From NCBI RefSeq assembly GCF_963678635.1, contig NC_087071.1, positions 37,470,438-37,534,437 of the forward strand: DNA of 64,000 bases, given 5' to 3'. The DNA comes from Symsagittifera roscoffensis. Lineage: Eukaryota; Xenacoelomorpha; Acoela; Convolutidae. Under the pieces are notes generated by a model. It did not search any database. It was not told where the DNA came from and worked only from the letters and a program-made list of their open reading frames with translations. Both the position numbers and the translations under genes were made by a program. Positions 36,615 to 49,586 of the stretch are shown here, piece by piece; positions within the stretch are counted from its first letter, which is position 1, and each line of letters begins with the position of its first letter.

Positions 36615-39600
36615 ACCCCTTTTGGATAAAAATATAATAAAACGGCTCTTTTCCAATTCCCCCCCCTTTCAAAATACCGAGTTTTATGTTTGTTTTACGT
36701 GTTATTACGGCTAAACGCGTAATGTTACGCTGTAAAATATGAAGAATAAATCTGTTCACAGTTGTCAATTTATTCACCATGCCAAATTTCATTGCATTAT
36801 GACAACGTTAAATAAGCTTTTCAAATTTGAATTTGAAAGTGGGAACTGGAAAAGAGCCAATAAAACGTTCCAGTAAAAAAAAGTTCTCACCTGCGAAGAC
36901 TTTCCATGATTTTTTTTAAAACTCTTTCTTTTGTAATTTCCCATGGGATATTTCTACCGCGGCTTTTTCGGCGTTGGTGAATAGGATTTTCTCACTTCTT
37001 TGCATGAACATCGTTTTTTCTGCTTTACGAGTGTTCTTACAAGGTAAAAAATTCTTCTTCAGATACCCTCTTTGACTTTTATGAAAGCTAATTTAAAATG
37101 AATTTTTCATTTTACAAAATGCATTAAAAAGTGTCAGCATGACCAAGTGATCAATTTTTATACCCAAAGTGCCGTGTGAGCATTTTTAACTAGCTTTATT
37201 TCGTATTTTTACAAGGAGGTAGGAAACTATAAAAGAGCCGGATCAAATAAATTTGTACTAGTTCAATTGGTCTGCATGTTAATTTTCATAATCAAATAAG
37301 CAAACAATAACTCTTCTTTTAAAGTCTCGCAACTGGGGAGAAAAAAGTGCCAATTTGCTGAACCGTTTTATGTAAACCTTTTATCTAGAAGACCAACTTA
37401 CACACTAGACTCAGTAATATCTATCAGCAAAATGAGCAACAAAACCTAATAAAAAGACAGAGTCGCAAAACATTTAACCGAAATAGTGAAATTACTAATC
37501 GACGGTTATTATAGCGAGAACATTAGCGACCACGAAGGAGCATAAACTGAGGTGAATTTAACTGTCGGTCGCGTAAGTTTTCTAGTACGGGCCATAGCTG
37601 GAGCGGAACGAGCCATTTGTTTTCTTTCCTGAGGATTTGATACGGCACAAGTGATGATAAGCTCATGGGCTATGTTTGTCCCCAGACCAGGCTAAATCGC
37701 CGAATTCCTTGTGAATATCAGTATCCATGAGTCACTTTGTGCGCTTATTCAAAGTTGGTGCATGCTCGCGAAATCAACATCTCCATATCCGTTTACGTAA
37801 CTTTGTAAACGGATGTACTGTTTAGAGTGGTCGTAGTGCTCCTCAAAGGAGCGAGAAGGAAAGCTACGACTATGTCGTCCTAAAAGAACACGAGTATGAG
37901 CTACATTTTCAGAGCCTTCTGGCCTTGCACATACTGGTGCTATTTATCAATCGTGCAGGGTTAATGTGAACTCGTCGCGGGTTGAGATTCCATTTCGAAC
38001 CACCGTGAGCCTGCTATAGAGAGGGCTTGTTTGTTCCAAGACTGAAGACATAGCAATTGTTCTCTCTCTGTCCCCACGAAGTTCTTACCATTATCAGATC
38101 TTATGACTGCAGGAGTAGCGCGACAGCAATGAGTCTTTCGATCGCCATAACACACAAGCTTGCTAATATTGATCAACGAAACAGTCTCATTAATTTTACC
38201 ATTTATTTTTCATACGTTTCAGAAATGGAAACTAAGACGTTCAAATTGATTCACGCCAAAATTACTTGAATGGTGCCTAACGGTAAGCAAGCTGATCAAC
38301 TGGAAAATCTGCCATTGTTCATGTGATTTTGTCTGCCTTGCGCTTCCATCAGTTATGGCTAAAAACTTCATGAGACTTCGAAAAGAAGCCAGATTAAGGA
38401 TGTCTATTTATATTTGATTTTTTTTGCAAGCAGATAATTCGTAAACTGGTGTAGATGTTGACGATGAAGATCTCAGTAGAGTGTTCTCACAAGGTTACGC
38501 CGGCCAATTTTACATGCAAACAATTTGTTTGAGAAATTTTGAATGACGCACATTTAGTAAATTTTTAATCATAGTGAATTAAACGTGTAATTTTTCTTCG
38601 ATTTATGAAATATCTACCTAACAGTAAATTTCTCTGAAAAAAAAACAACATGCAGTGCTTCATAAAGTCAAACAGCATGCAGTTAGGGCTATTCTGGCCA
38701 TCAACCCATTTCTTCTGACGCGGTCAGTCACCTATATTGTGTTCGTTAGTCACCTACATTTCCTTTTTCTATATCTTCCACCTGCACCACCATTTTCCTT
38801 GTTTCTCTGTTGGACCGTTCAGTTCAAAATCAGAATTACTGCTTTTGTGAAAAAAAAGGTTGATTTTGCTTCAACTCAGGGTCATTGATTTTTGCAGATA
38901 CTGCAGTCTATACCAAGCAATTTGGTTAAAAAACCATTTGAAAACTGTTTTTTTTTCTAAAAAAAAAGATGTTTTCTTTTCAAAATGCCACCTAGAAAAC
39001 AAAACAAAACAAAAGTTGTAAGTTTTTTTTAAACGGACCAACCCAATTTTGCGAATTCTTTCAAGCCTCCTTGAGACTCAGCTCTGTCAATAAAACATGC
39101 GATTTCCAATTCCTTCTTTGAGGCAAGCCATTTATCCGGTTTCTGCTCTGCAAAAACCCGAACCATATTTTGTAACAGTCTTACAGCTTTCGACATTTTT
39201 TGATCAAAAATGCTGTTTTTGATCATTATTTGGAAAGTTCTGACCAAAAACTTCCCTTGATTTTTATTGCAAGTTTCACTCAAAGATGCCAAAAATCATC
39301 GGCAAACTGCTGCTTTTATACTGTGGATGCAAGTTTTTTTGTTTAAAATAAAACTAACTTTTTATGTTACTCAAAAAGGGGTTTCATTAGATTGGGATGA
39401 ATTTAGGTAAATATAAGAAAGATAGAACGAAAAATTATTTGTGTTTTTAACACCTATGCGCGCTTCTTTTTTAAAATGTGTGAGAACTAAGCGTAGTCTA
39501 CAATACGACCAGAATGGTTCACAGCATTGTCGTATGATCAAATGTTAAGCAAAATTAATTTTTAATTTTTTGAGGGGCTTGGAAACTAGAAAAGATTACG

Positions 39601-40191
39601 AATATTTTCTGTACTCATTTTCCCAACCTTTATTTTATTGAAGTTCAACCTGATAGTGCAAATTTAGTTCCCATTCAAAGTGTTTTGTGGTTTTCTTAGT
39701 TTTTTTTGGTAATTTTACGGCTTGTGGTTCAGTGAAAAAAAAATTGAAACCGGAAAACAAGCTTTCCCTTCGTCATCTCACATGAAAAAGTTCCATCATA
39801 ATTTTTATGGTTTCATAAGGTGAAATTCGAAAGTGAAATGTGTCTGTAATATCTGAAATTCCTGCGTGTTATATCTCAAATGAAAAAAAAACAATGTAGG
39901 CAAACGTTTTAATAGAAAATAGTTGCCGGTGGGGGAAAAGAAAAAAGACGAGACGTTTTTAGATTTTATCGTCATCAAATGCCCAGATAAATCATTTTGA
40001 AATTGCTTTCCAATTACACTCCTTAACTTTACCGCCAATCGTATTTTTCAACACGCTCAACTCTGCCAGCCAAAAATCATTTCCAATTTCAATTTTAATT
40101 CTTCGAAAAAACAGTAAGTTCTTAAATAAATGCTTGCCAAAATTGATTTTTTTGTTTGTCTTAGATAAAAATATTTGTCTTACCCCTTTTG
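36615..40191. repeat. macrosatellite unit 3
   Basis: Family 2 MITE at 36644-36858 with a perfect 8-bp duplication AATAAAAC. Integrase relic at 37961-38176, 87-codon ORF at 39029-39292, both minus. The AT-rich spacer of units 1-2 is replaced by 'tttgcaagcagataattcg' (38424), and 'acttaaagtc' is missing near 37460. Confidence 0.9.
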
Positions 40192-43100
40192 GATAAAAAT
40201 ATAATAAAACGGCTCTTTTCCAATTCCCCCCCCCTTTCAAAATACCGATATTTATGTTTGTTTTACGTGTTATTACGGCTAAACGCGTAATGTTACGCTG
40301 TAAAATATGAAGAACAAATCTGTTCACAGTTGTCAATTTATTCACCATGCCAAATTTCATTGCATTATGACAACGTTAAATAAGCTTTTCAAATTTGAAT
40401 TTGAAAGTGGGAACTGGAAAAGAGCCAATAAAACGTTCCAGTAAAAAAAAGTTCTCACCTGCGAAGACTTTCCATGATTTTTTTTAAAACTCTTTCTTTT
40501 GTAATTTCCCATGGGATATTTCTACCGCGGCTTTTTCGGCGTTGGTGAATAGGATTTTCTCACTTCTTTGCATGAACATCGTTTTTTCTGCTTTACGAGT
40601 GTTCTTACAAGGTAAAAAATTCTTTTTCAGATACCCTCTTTGACTTTTATGAAAGCTAATTTAAAATGACTTTTTCATTTTCCAAAATGCATTAAAAAGT
40701 GTCAGCATGACCAAGTGATCAATTTTTATACCCAAAGTGCCGTGTGAGCATTTTTAACTAGCTTTATTTCGTATTTTTACAAGGAGGTAGGAAACTATAA
40801 AAGAGCCGGATCAAATAAATTTGTACTAGTTCAATTGGTCTGCATGTCAATTTTCATAATCAAATAAGCAAACAATAACTCTTCTTTTAAAGTCTCGCAA
40901 CTGGGGAGAAAAAAGTGCCAATTTGCTGAACCGTTTTATGTAAACCTTTTATCTAGAAGACCAACTTACACACTAGACTCAGTAATATCTATCAGCAAAA
41001 TGAGCAACAAAACCTAATAAAAAGACAGAGTCGCAAAACATTTAACCGAAATAGTGAAATTACTAATCGACGGTTATTATAGCGAGAACATTAGCGACCA
41101 CGAAGGAGCATAAACTGAGGTGAATTTAACTGTCGGTCGCGTAAGTTTTCTAGTACGGGCCATAGCTGGAGCGGAACGAGCCATTTGTTTTCTTTCCTGA
41201 GGATTTGATACGGCACAAGTGATGATAAGCTCATGGGCTATGTTTGTCCCCAGACCAGGCTAAATCGCCGAATTCCTTGTGAATATCAGTATCCATGAGT
41301 CACTTTGTGCGCTTATTCAAAGTTGGTGCATGCTCGCGAAATCAACATCTCCATATCCGTTTACGTAACTTTGTAAACGGATGTACTGTTTAGAGTGGTC
41401 GTAGTGCTCCTCAAAGGTGCGAGAAGGAAAGCTACGACTATGTCGTCCTAAAAGAACACGAGTATGAGCTACATTTTCAGAGCCTTCTGGCCTTGCACAT
41501 ACTGGTGCTATTTATCAATCGTGCAGGGTTAATGTGAGCTCGTCGCGGGTTGAGATTCCATTTCGAACCACCGTGAGCCTGCTATAGAGAGGGCTTGTTT
41601 GTTCCAAGACTGAAGACATAGCAATTGTTCTCTCTCTGTCCCCACGAAGTTCTTACCATTATCAGATCTTATGACTGCAGGAGTAGCGCGACAGCAATGA
41701 GTCTTTCGATCGCCATAACACACAAGCTTGCTAATATTGATCAACGAAACAGTCTCATTAATTTTACCATTTATTTTTCATACGTTTCAGAAATGGAAAC
41801 TAAGACGTTCAAATTGATTCACGCCAAAATTACTTGAATGGTGCTTAACGGTAAGCAAGCTGATCAACTGGAAAATCTGCCATTGTTCATGTGATTTTGT
41901 CTGCCTTGCGCTTCCATCAGTTATGGCTAAAAACTTCATGAGACTTCGAAAAGAAGCCAGATTAAGGATGTCTATTTATATTTGATTTTTTTTTGCTAGC
42001 AGATAATTCGTAAACTGGTGTAGATGTTGACGATGAAGATCTCAGTAGAGTGTTCTCACAAGGTTACGCCAGCCAATTTTACATGCAAACAATTTGTTTG
42101 AGAAATTTTGAATGACGCACATTTAGTAAATTTTTAATCATAGTGAATTAAACGTGTAATTTTTCTTCGATTTATGAAATATCTACCTAACAGTAAATTT
42201 CTCTGAAAAAAAACAACATGCAGTGCTTCATAAAGTCAAACAGCATGCAGTTAGGGCTATTCTGGCCATCAACCCATTTCTTCTGACGCGGTCAGTCACC
42301 TATATTGTGTTCGTTAGTCACCTACATTTCCTTTTTCTATATCTTCCAACTGCACCACCATTTTCCTTTTTCTCTGTTGGACCGTTCAGTTCAAAATCAG
42401 AATTACTGCTTTTGTGAAAAAAAAGGTTGATTTTGCTTCAACTCAGGGTCATTGATTTTTGCAGATACTGCAGTCTATACCAAGCAATTTGGTTAAAAAA
42501 CCATTTGAAAACTGTTTTTTTTTCTGAAAAAAAAAGATGTTTTCTTTTCGAAATGCCACCTAGAAAACAAAACAAAACAAAAGTTGTAAGTTTTTTTTAA
42601 ACGGACCAACCCAATTTTGCGAATTCTTTCAAGCCTCCTTGAGACTCAGCTCTGTCAATAAAACATGCCATTTCCAATTCCTTCTTTGAGGCAAGCCATT
42701 TATCCGGTTTCTGCTCTGCAAAAACCCGAACCATATTTTGTAACAGTCTTACAGCTTTCGACATTTTTTGATCGAAAATGCTGTTTTTGATCATTATTTG
42801 GAAAGTTCTGACCAAAAACTTCCCTTGATTTTTATTGCAAGTTTCACTCAAAGATGCCATAAATCATCGGCAAGCTGCTGCTTTTATACTGTGGATGCAA
42901 GTTTTTTTGTTTAAAATAAAACAAACTATTTATGTTACTCAAAAAGGGGTTTCATTAGATTGGGATGAATTTAGGTAAATATAAGAAAGATAGAACGAAA
43001 AATTATTTGTGTTTTTAACACCTATGCGTGCTTCTTTTTTAAAATGTGTGAGAACTAAGCGTAGTCTACAATACGACCAGAATGGTTCACAGCATTGTCG

Positions 43101-43523
43101 TATGATCAAATGTTAAGCAAAATTAATTTTTAATTTTTTGAGGTGCTTGGAAACTAGAAAAGATTACGAATATTTTCTGTACTCATTTTCCCAACCTTTA
43201 TTTTTTTGAAGTTCAACCTGATAGTGCAAATTTAGTTCCTATTCAAAGTGTTTTGTGGTTTTCTTAGTTTTTTTTGGTAATTCTACGGCTTGTGGTTCAG
43301 TGAAAAAAAAATTGAAACCGGAAAACAAGCTTTCCCTTCGTCATCTCGCATGAAAAAATTCCATCATAATTTTTATGGTTTTATAAGGTGAAATTTGAAA
43401 ATAAAATGTGTTTGTAATATCTGAAATTGCCGCGTGTTATATCTCAAATGAAAAAAAAACAATGTAGGCAAACGTATTAATCGAAAATAGTTGCAGGTGG
43501 GGGAAAAGAAAAAAGACGAGACT
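40192..43523. repeat. macrosatellite unit 4, truncated at its right end
   Basis: Family 2 MITE at 40211-40426 with a perfect AATAAAAC duplication. Integrase relic at 41529-41744 and 87-codon ORF at 42597-42860, both minus. The unit stops at about 43522, inside 'gacgagac', where other units continue 'gtttttagattttatcg'. Confidence 0.9.
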
Positions 43524-45005
43524 AAAAACCCATTTCTTCTGACGCGGTCAGTCACCTATATTGTGTTCGTTAGTCACCTACATTTCCTTTTTCAATATCT
43601 TCCAACTGCACCACCATTTTCCTTGTTTCTCTGTTGGACCGTTCAGTTCAAAATCAGAATTACTGCTTTTGTGAAAAAAAAGGTTGATTTTGCTTCAACT
43701 CGGGGTCATTGATTTTTGCAGATACTGCAGTCTATACCAAGCAATTTGGTTAAAAAACCATTTGAAAACTGTTTTTTTTTCTGAAAAAAAAGATGTTTTC
43801 TTTTCGAAATGCCACCTAGAAAACAAAACAAAACAAAAGTTGTAAGTTTTTTTTAAACGGACCAACCCAATTTTGCGAATTCTTTCAAGCCTCCTTGAGA
43901 CTCAGCTCTGTCAATAAAACATGCGATTTCCAATTCCTTCTTTGAGGCAAGCCATTTATCCGGTTTCTGCTCTGCAAAAACCCGAACCATATTTTGTAAC
44001 AGTCTTACAGCTTTCGACATTTTTTGATCGAAAATGCTGTTTTTGATCATTATTTGGAAAGTTCTGACCAAAAACTTCCCTTGATTTTTATTGCAAGTTT
44101 CACTCAAAGATGCCATAAATCATCGGCAAACTGCTGCTTTTATACTGTGGATGCAAGTTTTTTTGTTTAAAATAAAATTAACTTTTTATGTTACTCAAAA
44201 AGGGGTTTCATTAGATTGGGATGAATTTAGGTAAATATAAGAAAGATAGAACGAAAAATTATTTGTTTTTAACACCTATGCGTGCTTGTTTTTTAAAATG
44301 TGTGAGAACTAAGCGTAGTCTACAATACGACCAGAATGTTTCACAGCATTGTCGTATGATCAAATGTAAAGCAAAATTAATTTTTAATTTTTTGAGGGGC
44401 TTGGAAACTAGAAAAGATTACGAATATTTTCTGTACTCATTTTCCCAACCTTTATTTTTTTGAAGTTCAACCTGATAGTGCAAATTTAGTTCCCATTCAA
44501 AGTGTTTTGTGGTTTTCTTAGTTTTTTTTGGTAATTTTACGGCTTGTGGTTCAGTGAAAAAGAAATTGAAACCGGAAAACAAGCTTTCACTTCGTCATCT
44601 CGCATGAAAAAGTTCCATCATAATTTTTATGGTTTCATAAGGTGAAATTCGAAAGTGAAATGTGTCTGTAATATCTGAAATTCCTGCGTGTTATATCTCA
44701 AATGAAAAAAAAAAACAATGTAGGCAAACGTTTTAATAGAAAATAGTTGCAGGTGGGGGAAAAGAAAAAAGACGAGACGTTTTTAGATTTTATCGTCATC
44801 AAATGCCCAGATAAATCATTTTGAAATTGCTTTCCAATTACACTCCTTAACTTTACCGCCAATCGTATTTTTCAACACGCTCAACTCTGCCAGCCAAAAA
44901 TCATTTCCAATTTCAATTTTAATTCTTCGAAAAAACAGTAAGTTCTTAAATAAATGCTTGCCAAAATTGATTTTTTTGTTTGTCTTAGATAAAAATATTT
45001 GTCTT
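43524..45005. repeat. macrosatellite unit 5, partial
   Basis: Begins inside a unit at 'aacccatttcttctgacgcg' (the same position as 42271, offset 1256) and runs to the unit end. It holds the 87-codon ORF (43853-44116, minus) but no integrase relic and no family 2 MITE. Confidence 0.9.
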
Positions 45006-48000
45006 ACCCCTTTTGGATAAAAATATAATAAAACGGCTCTTTTCCAATTCCCCCCCCTTTCAAAATACCGAGTTTTATGTTTGTTTTACGTGTTATTACG
45101 GCTAAACGCGTAATGTTACGCTGTAAAATATGAAGAACAAATCTGTTCACAGTTGTCAATTTATTCACCATGCCAAATTTCATTGCATTATGACAACGTT
45201 AAATAAGCTTTTCAAGTTTGAATTTGAAAGTGGGAACTGGAAAAGAGCCAATAAAACGTTCCAGTAAATAAAAGTTCTCACCTGCGAAGACTTTCCATGA
45301 TTTTTTTTAAAACTCTTTCTTTTGTAATTTCCCATGGGATATTTCTACCGCGGCTTTTTCGGCGTTGGTGAATAGGATTTTCTCACTTCTTTGCATGAAC
45401 ATCGTTTTTTCTGCTTTACGAGTGTTCTTACAAGGTAAAAAATTGTTTTTCAGATACCCTCTTTGACTTTTATGAAAGCTAATTTAAAATGAATTTTTCA
45501 TTTTACAAAATGCATTAAAAAGTGTCAGCATGACCAAGTGATCAATTTTTATACCCAAAGTGCCGTGTGAGCATTTTTAACTAGCTTTATTTCGTATTTT
45601 TACAAGGAGGTAGGAAACTATAAAAGAGCCGGATCAAATAAATTTGTACTAGTTCAATTGGTCTGCATGTCAATTTTCATAATCAAATAAGCAAACAATA
45701 ACTCTTCTTTTAAAGTCTCGCAACTGGGGAGAAAAAAGTGCCAATTTGCTGAACCGTTTTATGTAAACCTTTTATCTAGAAGACCAACTTACACACTAGA
45801 CTCAGTAATATCTATCAGCAAAATGAGCAACAAAACCTAATAAAAAGACAGAGTCGCAAAACATTTAACCGAAATAGTGAAATTACTAATCGACGGTTAT
45901 TATAGCGAGAACATTAGCGACCACGAAGGAGCATAAACTGAGGTGAATTTAACTGTCGGTCGCGTAAGTTTTCTAGTACGGGCCATAGCTGGAGCGGAAC
46001 GAGCCATTTGTTTTCTTTCCTGAGGATTTGATACGGCACAAGTGATGATAAGCTCATGGGCCCCAGACCAGGCTAAATCGCCAAATTCCTTGTGAATATC
46101 AGTATCCATGAGTCACTTTGTGCGCTTATTCAAAGTTGGTGCATGCTCGCGAAATCAACATCTCCATGTCCGTTTACGTAACTTTGTAAACGGATGTACT
46201 GTTTAGAGTGGTCGTAGTGCTCCTCAAAGGAGCGAGAAGGAAAGCTACGACTATGTCGTCCTAAAAGAACACGAGTATGAGCTACATTTTCAGAGCCTTC
46301 TGGCCTTGCACATACTGGTGCTATTTATCAATCGTGCAGGGTTAATGTGAACTCGTCGCGGGTTGAGATTCCATTTCGAACCACCGTGAGCCTGCTATAG
46401 AGAGGGCTTGTTTGTTCCAAGACTGAAGACATAGCAATTGTTCTCTCTCTGTCCCCACGAAGTTCTTACCATTATCAGATCTTATGACTGCAGGAGTAGC
46501 GCGACAGCAATGAGTCTTTCGATCGCCATAACACACAAGCTTGCTAATATTGATCAACGAAACAGTCTCATTAATTTTACCATTTATTTTTCATACGTTT
46601 CAGAAATGGAAACTAAGACGTTCAAATTGATTCACGCCCAACTTACTTGAATGGTGCTTAACGGTAAGCAAGCTGATCAACTGGAAAATCTGCCATTGTT
46701 CATGTGATTTTGTCTGCCTTGCGCTTCCATCAGTTATGGCTAAAAACTTCATGAGACTTCGAAAAGAAGCCAGATTAAGGATGTCTATTTATATTTGATT
46801 TTTTTTTGCTAGCAGATAATTCGTAAACTGGTGTAGATGTTGACGATGAAGATCTCAGTAGAGTGTTCTCACAAGGTTACGCCAGCCAATTTTACATGCA
46901 AACAATTTGTTTGAGAAATTTTGAATGACGCACATTTAGTAAATTTTTAATCATAGTGAATTAAACGTGTAATTTTTCTTCGATATATGAAATATCTACC
47001 TAACAGTAAATTTCTCTGAAAAAAAAACAACATGCAGTGCTTCATAAAGTCAAACAGCATGCAGTTAGGGCTATTCTGGCCATCAACCCATTTCTTCTGA
47101 CGCGGTCAGTCACCTATATTGTGTTCGTTAGTCACCTACATTTCCTTTTTCTATATCTTCCAACTGCACCACCATTTTCCTTGTTTCTCTGTTGGACCGT
47201 TCAGTTCAAAATCAGAATTACTGCTTTTGTGAAAAAAAAGGTTGATTTTGCTTCAACTCAGGGTCATTGATTTTTGCAGATACTGCAGTCTATACCAAGC
47301 AATTTGGTTAAAAAACCATTTGAAAACTGTTTTTTTTTCTGAAAAAAAAGATGTTTTCTTTTCGAAATGCCACCTAGAAAACAAAACAAAACAAAAATTG
47401 TAAGTTTTTTTTAAACGGACCAACCCAATTTTGCGAATTCTTTCAAGCCTCCTTGAGACTCAGCTCTGTCAATAAAACATGCCATTTCCAATTCCTTCTT
47501 TGAGGCAAGCCATTTATCCGGTTTCTGCTCTGCAAAAACCCGAACCATATTTTGTAACAGTCTTACAGCTTTCGACATTTTTTGATCGAAAATGCTGTTT
47601 TTGATCATTATTTGGAAAGTTCTGACCAAAAACTTCCCTTGATTTTTATTGCAAGTTTCACTCAAAGATGCCATAAATCATCGGCAAGCTGCTGCTTTTA
47701 TACTGTGGATGCAAGTTTTTTTGTTTAAAATAAAACAAACTATTTATGTTACTCAAAAAGGGGTTTCATTAGATTGGGATGAATTTAGGTAAATATAAGA
47801 AAGATAGAACGAAAAATTATTTGTGTTTTTAACACCTATGCGTTATTCTTTTTTAAAATGTGTGAGAACTAAGCGTAGTCTACAATACGACCAGAATGGT
47901 TCACAGCATTGTCGTATGATCAAATGTTAAGCAAAATTAATTTTTAATTTTTTGAGGGGCTTGGAAACTAGAAAAGATTACGAATATTTTCTGTACTCAT

Positions 48001-48542
48001 TTTCCCAACCTTTATTTTTTTGAAGTTCAACCTGATAGTGCAAATTTAGTTCCTATTCAAAGTGTTTTGTGGTTTTCTTAGTTTTTTTTGGTAATTCTAC
48101 GGCTTGTGGTTCAGTGAAAAAAAAATTGAAACCGGAAAACAAGCTTTCCCTTCGTCATCTCGCATGAAAAAATTCCATCATAATTTTTATGGTTTTATAA
48201 GGTGAAATTTGAAAATAAAATGTGTTTGTAATATCTGAAATTGCCGCGTGTTATATCTCAAATGAAAAAAAAAACAATGTAGGCAAACGTATTAATCGAA
48301 AATAGTTGCAGGTGGGGGAAAAGAAAAAAGACGAGACGTTTTTAGATTTTATCGTCATCGAATGCCCAGATAAATCATTTTGAAATTGCTTTCCAATTAC
48401 GCTCCTTAACTTTACCGCCAATCGTATTTTTCAACACGCTCAACTCTACCAGCCAAAAGTCATTTCTAATTTTATTTCTTTGTAAAAACTGTAAGTTCTT
48501 AAATCAATGCTTGCCAAAATTGAATTTTTTATTTGTCTTAGA
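45006..48542. repeat. macrosatellite unit 6
   Basis: Family 2 MITE at 45035-45249 with flanking AATAAAAC. Integrase relic at 46342-46557, a further downstream relic frame at 45900-46109, and the 87-codon ORF at 47411-47674, all minus. It lacks about 11 bases at 46058 ('catgggccccagacc'). It shares the Met-for-Ile change in the ORF and 'tttgctagcagataattcg' with unit 4, so units 4 and 6 are closest relatives. The last 100 bases before 48542 are diverged. Confidence 0.9.
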
Positions 48543-48736
48543 AAGCATTTAACCTATATAGCTGAAGAACATACTATCAGCAGATGAATGAAGATGATGA
48601 TCAAGTCATGAATAAAAAATTTGAACGCATGAATCAAAAAACAAATCATTTGCATAGTTTCGCGCACTTTTCCAGGCTCTTTCACAATTTTCCGGGCTCT
48701 TTCAAAAAACTTTTTGGCATCTTTCCCTCTAAAAGA

Positions 48737-48896
48737 GCAAAACATACTCTTCGTAGTAGTTAGAAAATAGTTGTAAGATGCCCGAGGGAAAAAACCCCGG
48801 CCCGAGGGCATGAAGTGGTCGAGTGCGGCTCTTTCGCCAGAGGTCATCTTCGACTATGTTCTAACTGTTGAAGAGTATGTTTTTGCTAAATTCAAT
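48737..48896. mobile_element. 160-bp fold-back element just right of the macrosatellite
   Basis: Imperfect inverted ends of about 45 bp: 'gcaaaacatactcttcgtag' at the left and 'gaagagtatgtttttgc' at the right, extending inward through 'agttagaaaatag' against 'ctatgttctaact'. Between them is a GC-rich palindrome-like stretch ('gcccgagggaaaaaacccc', 'ggcccgagggc'). No coding capacity, superfamily unknown. Confidence 0.6.
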
Positions 48897-48920
48897 TTTC
48901 GAAGCTCATATTGAGAAATG

Positions 48921-49180
48921 AGCTCTTTTTCCTCCTCCCCCCCCCCCCACCTGCAAACTTTTATGTTTGAAGTTTCTGTTCACTTTTTCCGATTGACGTG
49001 AAATTTGCCATGCAGACTAAATAGACCATAACAAACAAATTTGGTCTTCATAACTTACCTTAATTTAACTCTCGTTAATTAAGGTTAATTCTTATTTTAC
49101 TCTCGTTAATTCATAATTTAACCACTCGTTAGGCCATAAAATTCAAGTTTGAGTGAGGTGGGGGGAAAGGAAAAAGAGCC
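48921..49180. mobile_element. GGCTC MITE, family 1, with internal tandem expansion
   Basis: Ends AGCTCTTTTTCC and GGAAAAAGAGCC; flanks GAGAAATG and GAAAAATG match 7 of 8. It is longer than other copies because 'ttaactctcgttaatt' and variants are repeated three times near 49070-49120. Confidence 0.85.
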
Positions 49181-49586
49181 GAAAAATGAATAGCAGTTTA
49201 TGCGAAATTTTCTAAGCCGAGCGAGAAAACGTGATGTGAAGCTGCATCTTTTAGAGAATGAAATGAAATTTTCCGTCCATAGTTGTTTTTTTTTTCCGGA
49301 TCAAAAGGTACGAATTTACTTCCTTTGATGTAAGGAGCTCACTCTCTGCTAGATTTCAATTTTTGTTTCTGTTTCAATTTACGAGTCGACAAAAATGTGT
49401 TTCCACACAAGAAAAGAAACGATTTTATGATCACAAGGTTTCATAAGGAAATGTTTTGAAATTGGAAAATTGTTTGGATGCGTAACTTTTTTCTTCTGCA
49501 GATAATCACAAAATAAGCGACGAATTTAAATTTTGTTTTCTTGCTCTGATGAAGATGTCTTGTTACAGAAAAAAATCTAAACCAAA
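49181..49586. other. upstream region of PLAT gene 2
   Basis: No gene. The last 60 bases resemble the same place before gene 1 ('cgacgaatttaaattttg' here, 'gacgaatttcatttgtt' there) and end with an acceptor TGTTACAG at about 49568, implying a 5' UTR intron as in gene 1. Confidence 0.5.

Larger units (their letters stand above)
29375..48542. repeat. macrosatellite: tandem array of about 3.6-kb units
   Basis: Four full units, one truncated unit and one partial unit in direct orientation. Units start at 'accccttttgga' or its variant at 29375, 32992, 36615, 40192 and 45006. Copies are nearly identical over kilobases. The array begins abruptly after the exon 3 relic of PLAT gene 1 and ends at 48542, where 'tgtcttaga' passes into unrelated sequence. 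In order on the plus strand each unit contains a family 2 MITE, a degenerate family 3 MITE and a family 1 fragment, an integrase relic on the minus strand, an AT-rich spacer, an 87-codon minus-strand ORF, and a degenerate family 1 end ('gcaggtgggggaaaag'). MITE insertion therefore preceded amplification. Confidence 0.95.

Noticed and set aside
30816-46650. Plus-strand ORF MFSLCPHEVLTIIRSY repeated in units
   Set aside because: Antisense to the integrase relic; open only because copies are nearly identical.
31466-47270. Plus-strand ORF MLHKVKQHAVRAILAINPF repeated in macrosatellite units
   Set aside because: Varies in length between units (64 to 112 codons) through frameshifts in homopolymers. 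No motifs and no promoter signal.
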